Shown here piece after piece: positions 45,860 to 53,941 of a stretch of DNA of 64,000 nucleotides; the first letter of the stretch is position 1; every line of letters starts with the position of its first letter. Both the position numbers and the translations under genes were made by a program. Origin of the DNA: CAVTSA01 sp963737225 (lineage in GTDB: Bacteria; Chloroflexota; Dormibacteria; Dormibacterales; Dormibacteraceae); assembly GCA_963737225.1 (NCBI GenBank), contig CAVTSA010000002.1:62001-126000 (forward strand). Reading direction: 5' to 3'. The notes under the pieces were generated by a model that was not told the origin of the DNA, did no database searches, and worked only from the letters and a program-made list of their open reading frames with translations.

Positions 45860-46663
45860 ATTCGCGTCGGCATCTCGGGCTGGACCTACGCCGGCTGGCG
45901 CGGCAACTTCTACCCGCCGGGGCTGCGTCACCGCGACGAGCTGCGCTACGTCGCGGAGCGGATGACGTCGGTGGAGGCCAACGGCACCTTCTACGGCACG
46001 CTGCGTCCGCCGACGTTCGCGCGCTGGTCCGAGGAGACGCCGGACGCGTTCGTGTTCGCGGTCAAGGGCCCGCGGTTCATCACGCACCTGAGGCGCCTCC
46101 GAGAGGTGGAGGCGCCGGTGGCGAACTTTCTGGCCTCCGGCGTTCTTGCGCTGGGCGCCAAGCTGGGGCCGATCCTCTGGCAGCTGCCGGCGACGATGAA
46201 GTTCGACGCCGAGCGGCTGGGCGCCTTCCTCGATCTGCTGCCGGTGACGCTGGCCGCGGCGGCGGAGCTCGCGCACCGGCACGACACCCGCCTCAAGGTG
46301 CCCCTGATCCCGGCGCGGCTGCCGGCTCGAGCGCTCCGTCACGTATTGGAGCCGCGCCACCAGAGCTTCGGCGACCCGGCCTGCGTCGAGCTCTGCCACG
46401 CGCACCGGGTGGCGCTGGTGGCCGCCGACACCGCGGGACGGTTTCCCGCGCTCGGACGCGCGGCACCCGACCTCGCTTACGTCCGGCTCCACGGCGAGGA
46501 GCGGCTGTACGCGGGCGGGTACTCGGACGCGGCCCTGGATCAGTGGGCGGGTCGCATACGGGGGTGGGCCGGCGAGGGCCGGGACGTCTACGCGTACTTC
46601 GACAACGACATCGACGGACAGGCCCCGTTCGACGCCCTCCGCCTGGCCGAGCGCGTGCGCTGA
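45860..46663 (+). CDS. DUF72 (YecE-like) family protein, start codon unclear
   Basis: IRVGISGWTYAGWRGNFYPP, then YVAERMTSVEANGTFYGTL, FVFAVKGPRFITHLRRL and VRLHGEERLYAGGYSDAAL identify the TIM-barrel DUF72 family. No ATG, GTG or TTG exists in frame between the stop of the M20 gene and the conserved N-terminus. The ATG at 45962 would remove the first 33 conserved residues. An ATT at 45860, exactly where IRVG begins, is the only start-like codon, so either a rare ATT start or a lost start codon must be assumed. Function of the family is unknown. Confidence 0.8.
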   Translation: MRVGISGWTYAGWRGNFYPPGLRHRDELRYVAERMTSVEANGTFYGTLRPPTFARWSEETPDAFVFAVKGPRFITHLRRLREVEAPVANFLASGVLALGAKLGPILWQLPATMKFDAERLGAFLDLLPVTLAAAAELAHRHDTRLKVPLIPARLPARALRHVLEPRHQSFGDPACVELCHAHRVALVAADTAGRFPALGRAAPDLAYVRLHGEERLYAGGYSDAALDQWAGRIRGWAGEGRDVYAYFDNDIDGQAPFDALRLAERVR

Positions 46664-46680
46664 CCCTGAACGGGCACTCC

Positions 46681-46749
46681 AGGGACAGAGTGTCCGCAGT
46701 GCGACGCTACCCGCCGACGGTTAGGGTCTGACCGCGGACACTCTGCCCT
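46681..46749. repeat. Intergenic hairpin, GTGTCCGC family, copy 2
   Basis: An inverted repeat with arms CAGAGTGTCCGCAGT and the complement with one change, extended by AGGG/CCCT around a bulged base. The loop contains GCTACCC and TAGGGTC. It sits between the convergent DUF72 and VOC genes and is about 90% identical to copy 3 on the other side of the VOC gene. Confidence 0.85.
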
Positions 46750-46756
46750 TACGCCC

Positions 46757-47179
46757 TCAGGGGCCCTGGTAGTCGACGTCGAGCAGCCGGAAGACCTGGC
46801 CGCCCGGTGCTGTGAAGTAGGCGTGCGGGCTCCCGGGGTGCCGGAACCCGGGGATTCCCGCTCGACGCAAGCGCTCCTGGTACCCGGCCAGATCAGTGGT
46901 GCGGAACTCGATCCACGCGCCGCGGAACGCGTGCCGATCGTCCACTTCAGCCGGCGGCATCTCGTGCGGGGCCAGCTCGGTGAACTCGACGCTGAAGGCG
47001 CTGCCATCGCCGAAGCGGACCAGCAGGATCGGGAACTCGAGTCCGAAGTCGCGTTCGATCGCCGAGCACCCCAGGACCTCCTCGAAGAGGTGGCGAAAGC
47101 GCGCGCGGGCGTCGGGGTGCACGAAGAGGTGCACCCGAGCGCCAAGTCCGGTTATCGGTGGCTCCCGATCGTCCATCAC
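46757..47179 (-). CDS. VOC (glyoxalase/bleomycin-resistance fold) protein
   Basis: A 140-aa VOC-fold protein made of two beta-alpha-beta-beta-beta modules: ARVHLFVHPDARARFRHLFE and IEFRTTDLAGYQERLRRAGI, with a C-terminal YFTAPGGQVFRLLDV. Metal ligands are not certain, so the activity cannot be named. GTG 47179 and ATG 47176 are both possible starts. The gene is bracketed by two directly repeated hairpins, giving a cassette-like arrangement. Confidence 0.8.
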   Translation of the reverse strand: MMDDREPPITGLGARVHLFVHPDARARFRHLFEEVLGCSAIERDFGLEFPILLVRFGDGSAFSVEFTELAPHEMPPAEVDDRHAFRGAWIEFRTTDLAGYQERLRRAGIPGFRHPGSPHAYFTAPGGQVFRLLDVDYQGP

Positions 47180-47203
47180 CTGGCACCGAGCGTAGGGCCG
47201 AGG

Positions 47204-47269
47204 GGGCAGAGTGTCCGCACTGCGACGCTACCCGCCGACGCATAGGGTCTGACTGCGGACACTCTGCCC
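47204..47269. repeat. Intergenic hairpin, GTGTCCGC family, copy 3
   Basis: Perfect 16-bp arms (GGGCAGAGTGTCCGCA and complement), loop with CGACGCTACCC and TAGGGTCTGAC. Same orientation as copy 2, 518-521 bp away. It lies between the VOC start and the amidohydrolase stop. Confidence 0.88.
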
Positions 47270-47286
47270 TTACCTTCTTCCTTCGC

Positions 47287-48273
47287 TCAGGGAGGCCCGA
47301 AGCCCAGGTCCCGCGCCGCGTTGCCGCCCTCGATGCCGCTCAGCTCCTGCTCCCCGAGTCCCACCGCGTGCAGCGTCTCGAGCCCGCGGGCCACGTCGCC
47401 GATCACGTGCGGGTAGTCGGTGCCGAAGACGACCTGTCCGGCCCCGACCGTCTCCACCAGCAACCGGATCGCGGGCGGGTGATACGAGATGGTGTCGTAG
47501 TAGAGACGCCGGAGGTACCAGGCCGGTCGGTGCGCGACCTGCCGGCACTCGGAGTAGGCGTCGGCGCCGATCTCCAGCCGTCCCGCCAGGTACGGGAGCG
47601 CGCCTCCCGTGTGGAGCGCGATCAGCTTCAGGCGAGGATGCCGGTCGAGGAACCCGGTCCACATCAGCCGGACCACCGCGAGCGTGGTGTCGAAGGGGAA
47701 GCCGAGCATCGGGACCAGCGCGAAGTCATCCATGAAGGCGGTGCCGAGCATCGGCGTCATCGGGTGGAGGAGCACCGGCAGGGCCAGCTCGTCGGCGCGG
47801 CGCCAGAAGGCGGCGAACGCCGGGTCTTCCAGGCTCCGGCCGTGGACGTTGGTCCCGACGATCACGCCGTCGAGCCCGAGCTCGGTGATCGCGCGATCGA
47901 GCTCCTCGACCTCGGCCCCGGTCCCCAGCGGGACGCTCGCCAGGCACCGGAAGCGGCCCCGGTGCCGGTCCTTGATCGCCGCGTACTCGTCGTTGACGAG
48001 GCGGGCGGCCGCGATCGCGTCGTCCTCGGCGAAGCAGTAGACGTTGGGGGAGGTGAGCGAGATGACCTGAACGTCGATCTCGTGCTCCCGCATCATCGCC
48101 AGGCGATCTTCGAGGACCGTCATCGGCCGTGTCAGCGTGGCCAGGCGCGTCCCACCCTCTTCCAGGTACCGCCGCCCGTCCCGATCGGTCCGCACCCGCA
48201 CCCCTTCCGCGCGGTCCTCGAGCAGGCGAAGGTAGGCATCCGGAAAGAAATGGCTGTGGACGTCGATGCGCAC
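47287..48273 (-). CDS. Amidohydrolase (ACMSD-like, amidohydrolase_2 fold)
   Basis: A 328-aa TIM-barrel metal hydrolase or decarboxylase. MRIDVHSHFFPDAYLRLL provides the two metal His residues, VLLHPMTPML the third, KLIALHTGGALPYLAGRL the fourth and QVVFGTDYPHVIGDVARG the catalytic Asp. It is close to aminocarboxymuconate-semialdehyde decarboxylase-type enzymes, which act on aromatic-ring breakdown products; substrate unknown. Upstream lies a GTATAC dyad element, then a monooxygenase-fold gene on the same strand. Confidence 0.9.
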   Translation of the reverse strand: MRIDVHSHFFPDAYLRLLEDRAEGVRVRTDRDGRRYLEEGGTRLATLTRPMTVLEDRLAMMREHEIDVQVISLTSPNVYCFAEDDAIAAARLVNDEYAAIKDRHRGRFRCLASVPLGTGAEVEELDRAITELGLDGVIVGTNVHGRSLEDPAFAAFWRRADELALPVLLHPMTPMLGTAFMDDFALVPMLGFPFDTTLAVVRLMWTGFLDRHPRLKLIALHTGGALPYLAGRLEIGADAYSECRQVAHRPAWYLRRLYYDTISYHPPAIRLLVETVGAGQVVFGTDYPHVIGDVARGLETLHAVGLGEQELSGIEGGNAARDLGFGPP

Positions 48274-48342
48274 CGCCTGATCCTGTCACGGTTTCCGCGG
48301 TGATGTCACAGACGCCGTCCGCCCCGGAGCTCCGGCCATGAA

Positions 48343-48406
48343 GGACGTTTGTAGACAACAGCACCTCTCGCGCGCCGATTCGAGGTGCGTTCGTATACAA
48401 ACGTCC
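48343..48406. repeat. Phased dyad/hairpin element, GTATAC core
   Basis: A 64-bp inverted repeat with nested stems: outer GGACGTTTGTA/TACAAACGTCC (11 bp) and inner GCACCTC/GAGGTGC (7 bp). The two related dyads, GTTTGTAGACAAC and GTTCGTATACAAAC, have centres at 48353/48354 and 48395/48396, 42 bp apart. It ends one base before the stop codon of the ABM gene. Confidence 0.8.
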
Positions 48407-48769
48407 CTAGTGAGCCTTTGGCGCCGAGTCCAGAGGCAGGATGGTTTCCGTCGCGGCGTCGCAGAGCACGCGGCGCCGGTCGAAGAGAAGCTGCTCCAGC
48501 TCCCTTTCGACCGACCTGATCTCGGGGTCGGACCGGGCGTCGGCCAGCAGCATCGAGTGCGTCCACTCGGCGACGTGGATGTACTCGCCCTCGTCGCCCC
48601 CTACCACCGCCCGAAAAAGACGGGACGACACGAACCCGTCTCGGCGAGCCATCAGCCTTCCGACCTCGGTCCAGAGACCGATGAAGCGATCGATCGACGC
48701 CCCCTCACGGATCCGGAACGTCGTGACCAGGGTGACCGGACCCTCTGCTGATAGCAAATGCTCTGCCAC
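48407..48769 (-). CDS. ABM-fold (antibiotic biosynthesis monooxygenase-like) protein, paralogue A
   Basis: A 120-aa dimeric alpha/beta-barrel protein. VTLVTTFRIREGASIDRFIG, LWTEVGRLMARRDGFVSSRL and EGEYIHVAEWTHSMLLADA define the fold. The C-terminus has PEIRSVERELEQLLF. It is a clear paralogue of the protein at 56.8 kb. Such small proteins catalyse cofactor-free oxygenation or haem degradation, but no catalytic residue can be named. The GTG at 48769 has GAGGAG upstream. Confidence 0.82.
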   Translation of the reverse strand: MAEHLLSAEGPVTLVTTFRIREGASIDRFIGLWTEVGRLMARRDGFVSSRLFRAVVGGDEGEYIHVAEWTHSMLLADARSDPEIRSVERELEQLLFDRRRVLCDAATETILPLDSAPKAH

Positions 48770-48893
48770 GACACTCCTCGGTCTCCACGGTTGCCTGGCT
48801 TCGAACGGTGTGCGCATCCTAGTCTGCCGGTCGCCGGTCATCGGCAGCCGGCACGGTTCCGATCCTGGGTAAAGTGCTCCCGAGGAGGAGCCG

Positions 48894-49304
48894 ATGAGCG
48901 TCTTCACCGACCCGGAGATCGAGTATCTGAATTCGCAGAGATTGTGCCGCCTGGCCACCGCGGGACGCGACGGCCATCCACACGTGGTGCCGACCAGCTT
49001 CCGGTACGACCCGGAGACCGACACGATCGAGATCGGCGGCCATGACTTCCCGTCGCGCAAGAAGTGGCGGGACGTCGGCCACAACCCCTGGGTGTCGCTG
49101 GTGGTCGACGACATCGTGTCCGTCCAGCCGTGGCAGGTGCGCATGCTGGAGGTTCGCGGAGAGGCGGAGCGGCTCGGGGCCGGCGGCAGCCGCCTGGGTC
49201 CGGGTTTCGACGAGGCCATGTTCCGGATCCACCCCCGCCGGATCCTGAGCTTCGGCATCGGCGAGAAAACGACCGGGTACGGCATCGACGCCCGCTCCGT
49301 CTGA
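48894..49304 (+). CDS. PPOX-class F420-dependent oxidoreductase
   Basis: A 136-aa split-barrel flavin/deazaflavin protein. YLNSQRLCRLATAGRDGHPH and VVPTSFRYDPETDTIEIGGH form the cofactor barrel, FPSRKKWRDVGHNPWVSLVV the conserved second half, and RIHPRRILSFGI the C-terminal strand typical of the F420-dependent PPOX group. The reduced substrate is unknown. The start ATG follows GAGGAGGAG. Divergent from the ABM gene. Confidence 0.88.
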   Translation: MSVFTDPEIEYLNSQRLCRLATAGRDGHPHVVPTSFRYDPETDTIEIGGHDFPSRKKWRDVGHNPWVSLVVDDIVSVQPWQVRMLEVRGEAERLGAGGSRLGPGFDEAMFRIHPRRILSFGIGEKTTGYGIDARSV

Positions 49305-49308
49305 CCCC

Positions 49309-49770
49309 TCATCCGCCCCGAACGACGACGGCGACCGCGGTTCGTCCCGCCCGGGACCTGGTGACGGAGACGGTGCCCGACTCTCCGGAGTGGGCCTCCG
49401 ACTGGAAACGGATCGTCGACCCGCTGTGGGAGGTGATCTCCCATCCGTCCTGGTCGAGCGCGGAGGCGTAGTAGCTCTCGACGGCGGCCGGGCTGGAGCT
49501 GGACCGATAGGCGGTCGTGCAGGTGCCTCCGAGATGGATGGACGTCACCTTGGTCAGGCTGGGGGCGACCGGAAACCCGCGGGGGAGGCAGCTGCCGGTG
49601 GGGTTGAGATTGTGCGCGATCACCAGACCGAGGACGACCGCGGCCGCGATTGCCAGCACCACCAGGGTGCCGCAACCACCCAGCGTCCACCACACCCAGC
49701 GATGCCCGGAGCGCGGCGGGGGTGCGTCCGAGGCGGAGAAGCTCACGGGGCTATTGTCTTCCGCCGGCAT
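49309..49770 (-). CDS. Membrane-anchored hypothetical protein
   Basis: A 153-aa protein with a short disordered N-terminus (SFSASDAPPPRSGH), one hydrophobic helix (LVVLAIAAAVVLGLVIAH, about residues 38-55) and an extracytoplasmic domain with two cysteines (TGSCLPRGFPVAPS and GGTCTTAY). SSPAAVESYYASALDQDGW resembles small secreted actinobacterial domains of unknown role. The start is ATG 49770; more upstream codons lack coding character. Convergent with the PPOX gene. Confidence 0.75.
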   Translation of the reverse strand: MPAEDNSPVSFSASDAPPPRSGHRWVWWTLGGCGTLVVLAIAAAVVLGLVIAHNLNPTGSCLPRGFPVAPSLTKVTSIHLGGTCTTAYRSSSSPAAVESYYASALDQDGWEITSHSGSTIRFQSEAHSGESGTVSVTRSRAGRTAVAVVVRGG

Positions 49771-49853
49771 CGCATCCGGGCCGGGATGAGCACACGGCGC
49801 CGCCGATGGCCGGCCAATCCGTACCAGGTCGGTCGCCCGCGACGGCAGGTACC

Positions 49854-50222
49854 ATGCCGAACGCCGTGTCCGCCGTCGACGAGTACCTCCAGGACCTCCC
49901 CGAGCCACGCCGGGCGGCGCTGGAGCGGGTACGCAGCGTGGTCCGCGATTCGGTCCCCGAGGTCGAGGAAGGCCGCAGCTACGGCATGCCGGCCTTCCGG
50001 TACCGCGGACGCCCGCTGCTCGCGTTCGCGGCCACCAAACGACACCTTGGCCTCTACCCCTGCAGCGGGTGGGTCGTGGACCAGATGCGAGAGGACCTGC
50101 GCGACTTCTCGCTCTCCAGTGGAGCCATCCGCTTCACGGAGGACCACCCCCTGCCGGAGGCGGCGGTTCGGCGGATGCTCGCCCTGCGGCAGCAGGAGAT
50201 CGAAGGCGGCCGCCCGACCTGA
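49854..50222 (+). CDS. DUF1801 family protein
   Basis: A 122-aa protein. VDEYLQDLPEPRRAALERVR at the start, PEVEEGRSYGMPAFRYRGRP, then FAATKRHLGLYPCSG match DUF1801 (YdhG-like) proteins, small alpha/beta proteins of unknown function. The ATG at 49854 gives the family start; upstream codons do not. Convergent with the ABC exporter operon. Confidence 0.88.
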   Translation: MPNAVSAVDEYLQDLPEPRRAALERVRSVVRDSVPEVEEGRSYGMPAFRYRGRPLLAFAATKRHLGLYPCSGWVVDQMREDLRDFSLSSGAIRFTEDHPLPEAAVRRMLALRQQEIEGGRPT

Positions 50223-50240
50223 GCCGGGCGGCCGTCGACC

Positions 50241-52205
50241 TCAGCCGGCCTCCGCCGCCGCCTCCGTGAACTGCGACTGGTAGAGGTTGTAGTAGAAGCC
50301 ACGGTGGGCCAGCAGGTCCTCGTGGTTCCCTTGCTCGACGATGTGCCCGTGGTCCATCACCACGATGGTGTCGGCGTTGCGGATGGTGGACAGCCGGTGC
50401 GCGATCACGAAGCTCGTGCGCCCTTGACGCAGCCGTGCCATCGCCTCCTGGATCAGGACCTCGGTGCGGGTGTCCACGTTGCTGGTCGCCTCGTCCAGGA
50501 TCAGGACCGGTGGGTCGGCCAGGAAGGCCCGGGCGATCGTCATCAGCTGCCGCTGCCCGCTGGAGAGGTTGGACGCCTCGTCGTCGAGCACCGTCTCGTA
50601 GCCGTCGGGCAGCGCCCTCACGAAGTGGTCGACGTGGGCGGCTTTGGCGGCGGCCACGACCTCCTCCTCGGTCGCCCCGTCGCGACCGTAGGCGATGTTG
50701 TCGCGGATCGTGCCGCCGAAGAGCCAGGTGTCCTGGAGCACCATCCCGAACCGGCGCCGGAGGTCGTCGCGGGTGGCGAGCGCGGCGTCCACGCCGTCGA
50801 CGAAGATGTGGCCGCCCTGGATCTCGTAGAAGCGCATCAGGAGGTTGACCACGGTCGTCTTGCCGGCTCCGGTGGGGCCCACGATGGCGACCGTTTGCCC
50901 GGGTGCCGCGTGCAGCGTGAAGTCCTCGATCAGCGGGTTCTTGGGGTCGTAGGAGAACGCGACCTGCTCAAGGTCGACGTCGCCACGGGCGGGCAGCGGC
51001 AGGACCTTGGGCTCGGTCGCGTCCGGCACCTCCTCATCCGCGTCCAGGAACTCGAAGACTCGTTCCGCCGAGGCGAGCCCGGACTGGAACAGGTTCAACT
51101 GCGCCGCCACCTGAGTGATCGGCATCGTGAACTGGCGGGAGTACTGGATGAACGCCTGGACATCTCCCAGCGAGATCGTCCCGGTGGCCACCCGATAGCC
51201 TCCGATGATGGCGATCGCCACGTAGTTGAAGTTGGAGATCACCTGCATCATGGGCTGGATCACGCCCGAGAGGAACTGGGCTCGCCAGCTCGACTGATAC
51301 ATGCGCTGGTTGAGGGTCTCGAACTCATCCTGGGCGGCCTGCCGCCGGCCGAACATCTGGACCAGCGTGTGCCCGGTGTGCATCTCCTCGACGTGACCGT
51401 TCAACTGACCCGTCGCGTTCCACTGCACGCGGTAGAGGCGCTGCGCGCGGCGTGCGATGAGCAGCGTGATCAGGAAGGCGATCGGCACCGTGACCAGCGC
51501 CACCAGCGAAAGCAGAGGGCTGATGGTGAGCATCAGCACCAGCACGCCGACGATGGTGAGAAGCGAGGTCAGGAGCTGCGACATGCCCTGCTGCAGGGTG
51601 GTGGTGATGTTGTCGATGTCGTTGGTGAGACGCGACATGATGTCGCCGTGGGGGTGCTGGTCGAAATACTTGAGCGGGAGCCGCTCGAGCTTCGCCTCCA
51701 CGTCACGCCGCAGCCGGTAGACGGTGCGCTGCGCGACGCCGGCCATCAGGTAGCCCTGCGCCCACTGGAAGCACGCGGCGCCGATGTAGACCAGGGCGGC
51801 GAGGCCCAGGGTCCGGCCCAGCATCGTGAAGTCGATCCCGTGACCGGGGTAGACGTTGGTGGCTCCAGACACCACGTTGGCCTGGGTCGCCTGTCCGTGC
51901 GCTCGCAGGTAGGCGACCGCCTGCTGCTGGGTGGAGCCGGCCGGCAGCGCCTTGCCGATGATGCCGCCGAAGATGATGTTGGTCGCGTTGCCCAGGATCT
52001 TGGGCCCGATCACGTTGAGCGTCACCGAGACGGCGGTGAAGATGACGGACGCGATCAGCAGCGGGATCTCGGGGCCCAGCCGCCGGATCAGCTTCTGCGT
52101 CGCGCCCAGGGCGTCCTTCGAGCGCGCGGGGGGCGCACCCATCATCATGCCGCCCGGGCCCATGCCACGGGGGCCGCCGCCGGATCGCGTGCGCATCTGG
52201 CTCAT
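50241..52205 (-). CDS. ABC exporter half-transporter, canonical NBD
   Basis: A 654-aa membrane/ATPase fusion. A long N-terminal extension, six transmembrane helices (about residues 45-380), then an NBD with Walker A GPTGAGKTTVVNLLMRFY, signature LSSGQRQLMTIARAFL and Walker B PVLILDEATSNVD with the catalytic Glu. It begins with a four-base overlap with the preceding half-transporter gene, and together they form a heterodimeric exporter of the BmrC/D or TM287/288 type, probably for hydrophobic compounds. An insert of about 70 residues between helices 1 and 2 is longer than usual. Confidence 0.93.
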   Translation of the reverse strand: MSQMRTRSGGGPRGMGPGGMMMGAPPARSKDALGATQKLIRRLGPEIPLLIASVIFTAVSVTLNVIGPKILGNATNIIFGGIIGKALPAGSTQQQAVAYLRAHGQATQANVVSGATNVYPGHGIDFTMLGRTLGLAALVYIGAACFQWAQGYLMAGVAQRTVYRLRRDVEAKLERLPLKYFDQHPHGDIMSRLTNDIDNITTTLQQGMSQLLTSLLTIVGVLVLMLTISPLLSLVALVTVPIAFLITLLIARRAQRLYRVQWNATGQLNGHVEEMHTGHTLVQMFGRRQAAQDEFETLNQRMYQSSWRAQFLSGVIQPMMQVISNFNYVAIAIIGGYRVATGTISLGDVQAFIQYSRQFTMPITQVAAQLNLFQSGLASAERVFEFLDADEEVPDATEPKVLPLPARGDVDLEQVAFSYDPKNPLIEDFTLHAAPGQTVAIVGPTGAGKTTVVNLLMRFYEIQGGHIFVDGVDAALATRDDLRRRFGMVLQDTWLFGGTIRDNIAYGRDGATEEEVVAAAKAAHVDHFVRALPDGYETVLDDEASNLSSGQRQLMTIARAFLADPPVLILDEATSNVDTRTEVLIQEAMARLRQGRTSFVIAHRLSTIRNADTIVVMDHGHIVEQGNHEDLLAHRGFYYNLYQSQFTEAAAEAG

Positions 52206-53941
52206 GCCGGCACCTCCTGGCCCTCACCGAGCTGGGAGGCGACGATCTCCTGGTATTCGGGGCACGTGCGGAGGAGCTCCTCGTGCGTCCCCACTCCGGT
52301 CATCCGCCCCTCCTCGAGCACGATGATCTGATCCGCGTGGAGGATGGTCGACACCCGCTGGGCGACGATCAGGACGGTCGCGTTTCGGGTGTCCGCTTTG
52401 AGTGCCGCGCGCAGCCGAGCGTCGGTCGCCGCGTCGAGCGCGGAGAAGCAGTCGTCGAAGAGGTAGATGTCGGGGCGCCGGACCAGTGCGCGGGCGATCG
52501 ACATCCGCTGCCGCTGACCACCGGAAAGGTTGCTGCCGCCCTGGTCGACGGGCGCATCGAGCTGGCCGGACATCTCCCTTACGAAATCGCTGGCCTGCGC
52601 CACGTCGAGCGCGTGCCAGAGCTCTTCCTCGGTGGCGTCGGGTTTGGAGAAGCGCAGGTTGTCGGCGATGGTCCCGCTGAAGAGGTAGGCGCGTTGGGGA
52701 ACCAGGCCCATCCGGGAGCGCAGCGCGTCCAGCTCCTGGTTGCGGACATCAAGGCCGTCGACCAGCACCGCGCCGCTGGTCACATCGAAGAAGCGCGGGA
52801 TCAGGTTGACGAGCGTCGTCTTGCCGGCGCCCGTGGACCCGATCACGGCCGACGTCTGACCGGGGCGGAACGTGACGTTGAGATCCTGGAGCACCCGCTG
52901 CTCCGCTCCCGGATAGCCGAAGTCCAGGTTCTTGATCTCGATCGTGCCGTCGAGGCGGGCCGGCGTTTCGGGCGACTCGGGATCGGCGATCGAGGGGACG
53001 GTGGTCTCCACCTGGCGGATGCGGCCGGCGCTGGCCACCGCCCGCGGGATGAAGATGACCATCATCACCGCGATCATCATCGACATCAAGATCTGCAGGA
53101 TGTAGGAGAGGAAGGCGGTCAGGTTGCCGACCGGCATCGAGCCGCTCGAGATCAGATGGCCGCCGAACCAGATCACGGCCACGCTCGACAGGTTCATCAC
53201 CACCATCAGCGAGGGGATGGCGAACGCGAAGAGGCGGTTGACCGACAGCGAGGTCTGGGTGAGGTCGGCGTTCGCCTCGTCGAAGCGGCGGGCCTCGTAA
53301 CGCGAGCGCAGGAACGCTCGGATGACGCGGATCCCGGTGACCTGCTCGCGGACGATCTGGTTCAGCCGGTCGATCTTGCCCTGAATGGACCGGAAGAGCG
53401 GGGTGGCCCGGATCAGCATGAACGCGATGATCGCGGCCATCAGCGGGACCACCACGACGAGCAGCAGCGAGAGCTCCGCGTCCTCGTTGATCGCCAGGAT
53501 GACGCCGCCGATGCCGGTGATCGGGGCCATGATCATCATCGCCAGCCCGACCTGAAGGAAGTTCTGGATCTGCTGGACGTCGTTGGTGTTGCGGGTGATC
53601 AGCGACGCGGTGCCCAACCGGTCCATCTCCTGCATGGAGAAGCTCTGGACGGTGCCGAAGACCGAGGCGCGCAGCTCGGTGCCGATCGCCATCGCGGTGC
53701 GCGCGGAGAGGTAGGCCGCGATCACCGCCAGGATCCCGATCGCGACCGCGATCACGCCCATCAGGGCGCCGGTCCTCCAGATGTAGGAGATGTCGCCTTT
53801 GACCACGCCGTTGTTGATGAGGTCGGCGTTGAGGTTGGGGATGTAGAGGTTGCCGATCGTCTGCCCGGCGACCAGCAGGACGATCACCACCAGCACCCTC
53901 CAATGGGGGCGGAGGTAGCGTCCGCTGAACCAGCTCACCAT
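52202..53941 (-). CDS. ABC exporter half-transporter, degenerate NBD
   Basis: A 579-aa half-transporter with six helices and one NBD: Walker A GSTGAGKTTLVNLIPRFFD, signature LSGGQRQRMSIARALV and Walker B DIYLFDDCFSALD. The catalytic Glu after the Walker B Asp is replaced by Asp (FDD), the mark of the non-hydrolysing site in heterodimeric exporters. This fits the canonical partner encoded next. Its start overlaps the end of the MarR gene by seven bases, so all three genes are one operon. Confidence 0.93.
   Translation of the reverse strand: MVSWFSGRYLRPHWRVLVVIVLLVAGQTIGNLYIPNLNADLINNGVVKGDISYIWRTGALMGVIAVAIGILAVIAAYLSARTAMAIGTELRASVFGTVQSFSMQEMDRLGTASLITRNTNDVQQIQNFLQVGLAMMIMAPITGIGGVILAINEDAELSLLLVVVVPLMAAIIAFMLIRATPLFRSIQGKIDRLNQIVREQVTGIRVIRAFLRSRYEARRFDEANADLTQTSLSVNRLFAFAIPSLMVVMNLSSVAVIWFGGHLISSGSMPVGNLTAFLSYILQILMSMMIAVMMVIFIPRAVASAGRIRQVETTVPSIADPESPETPARLDGTIEIKNLDFGYPGAEQRVLQDLNVTFRPGQTSAVIGSTGAGKTTLVNLIPRFFDVTSGAVLVDGLDVRNQELDALRSRMGLVPQRAYLFSGTIADNLRFSKPDATEEELWHALDVAQASDFVREMSGQLDAPVDQGGSNLSGGQRQRMSIARALVRRPDIYLFDDCFSALDAATDARLRAALKADTRNATVLIVAQRVSTILHADQIIVLEEGRMTGVGTHEELLRTCPEYQEIVASQLGEGQEVPA

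Noticed and set aside
44225..46492. A 1,174-codon minus-strand frame running through the M20 and DUF72 genes
   Set aside because: Only its last 418 codons (MFS transporter) resemble a protein; the rest is antisense to two well-supported genes.
2891..47269. Ordinary Rho-independent terminators for the GTGTCCGC hairpins
   Set aside because: No T-run follows the stems and the loops are conserved between copies, which a plain terminator would not need; a terminator effect is still possible.
48343..48406. Integron attC site
   Set aside because: The nested hairpin resembles attC in shape, but the GTTRRRY/RYYYAAC ends are absent and neighbouring genes are not same-strand cassettes with an integrase.
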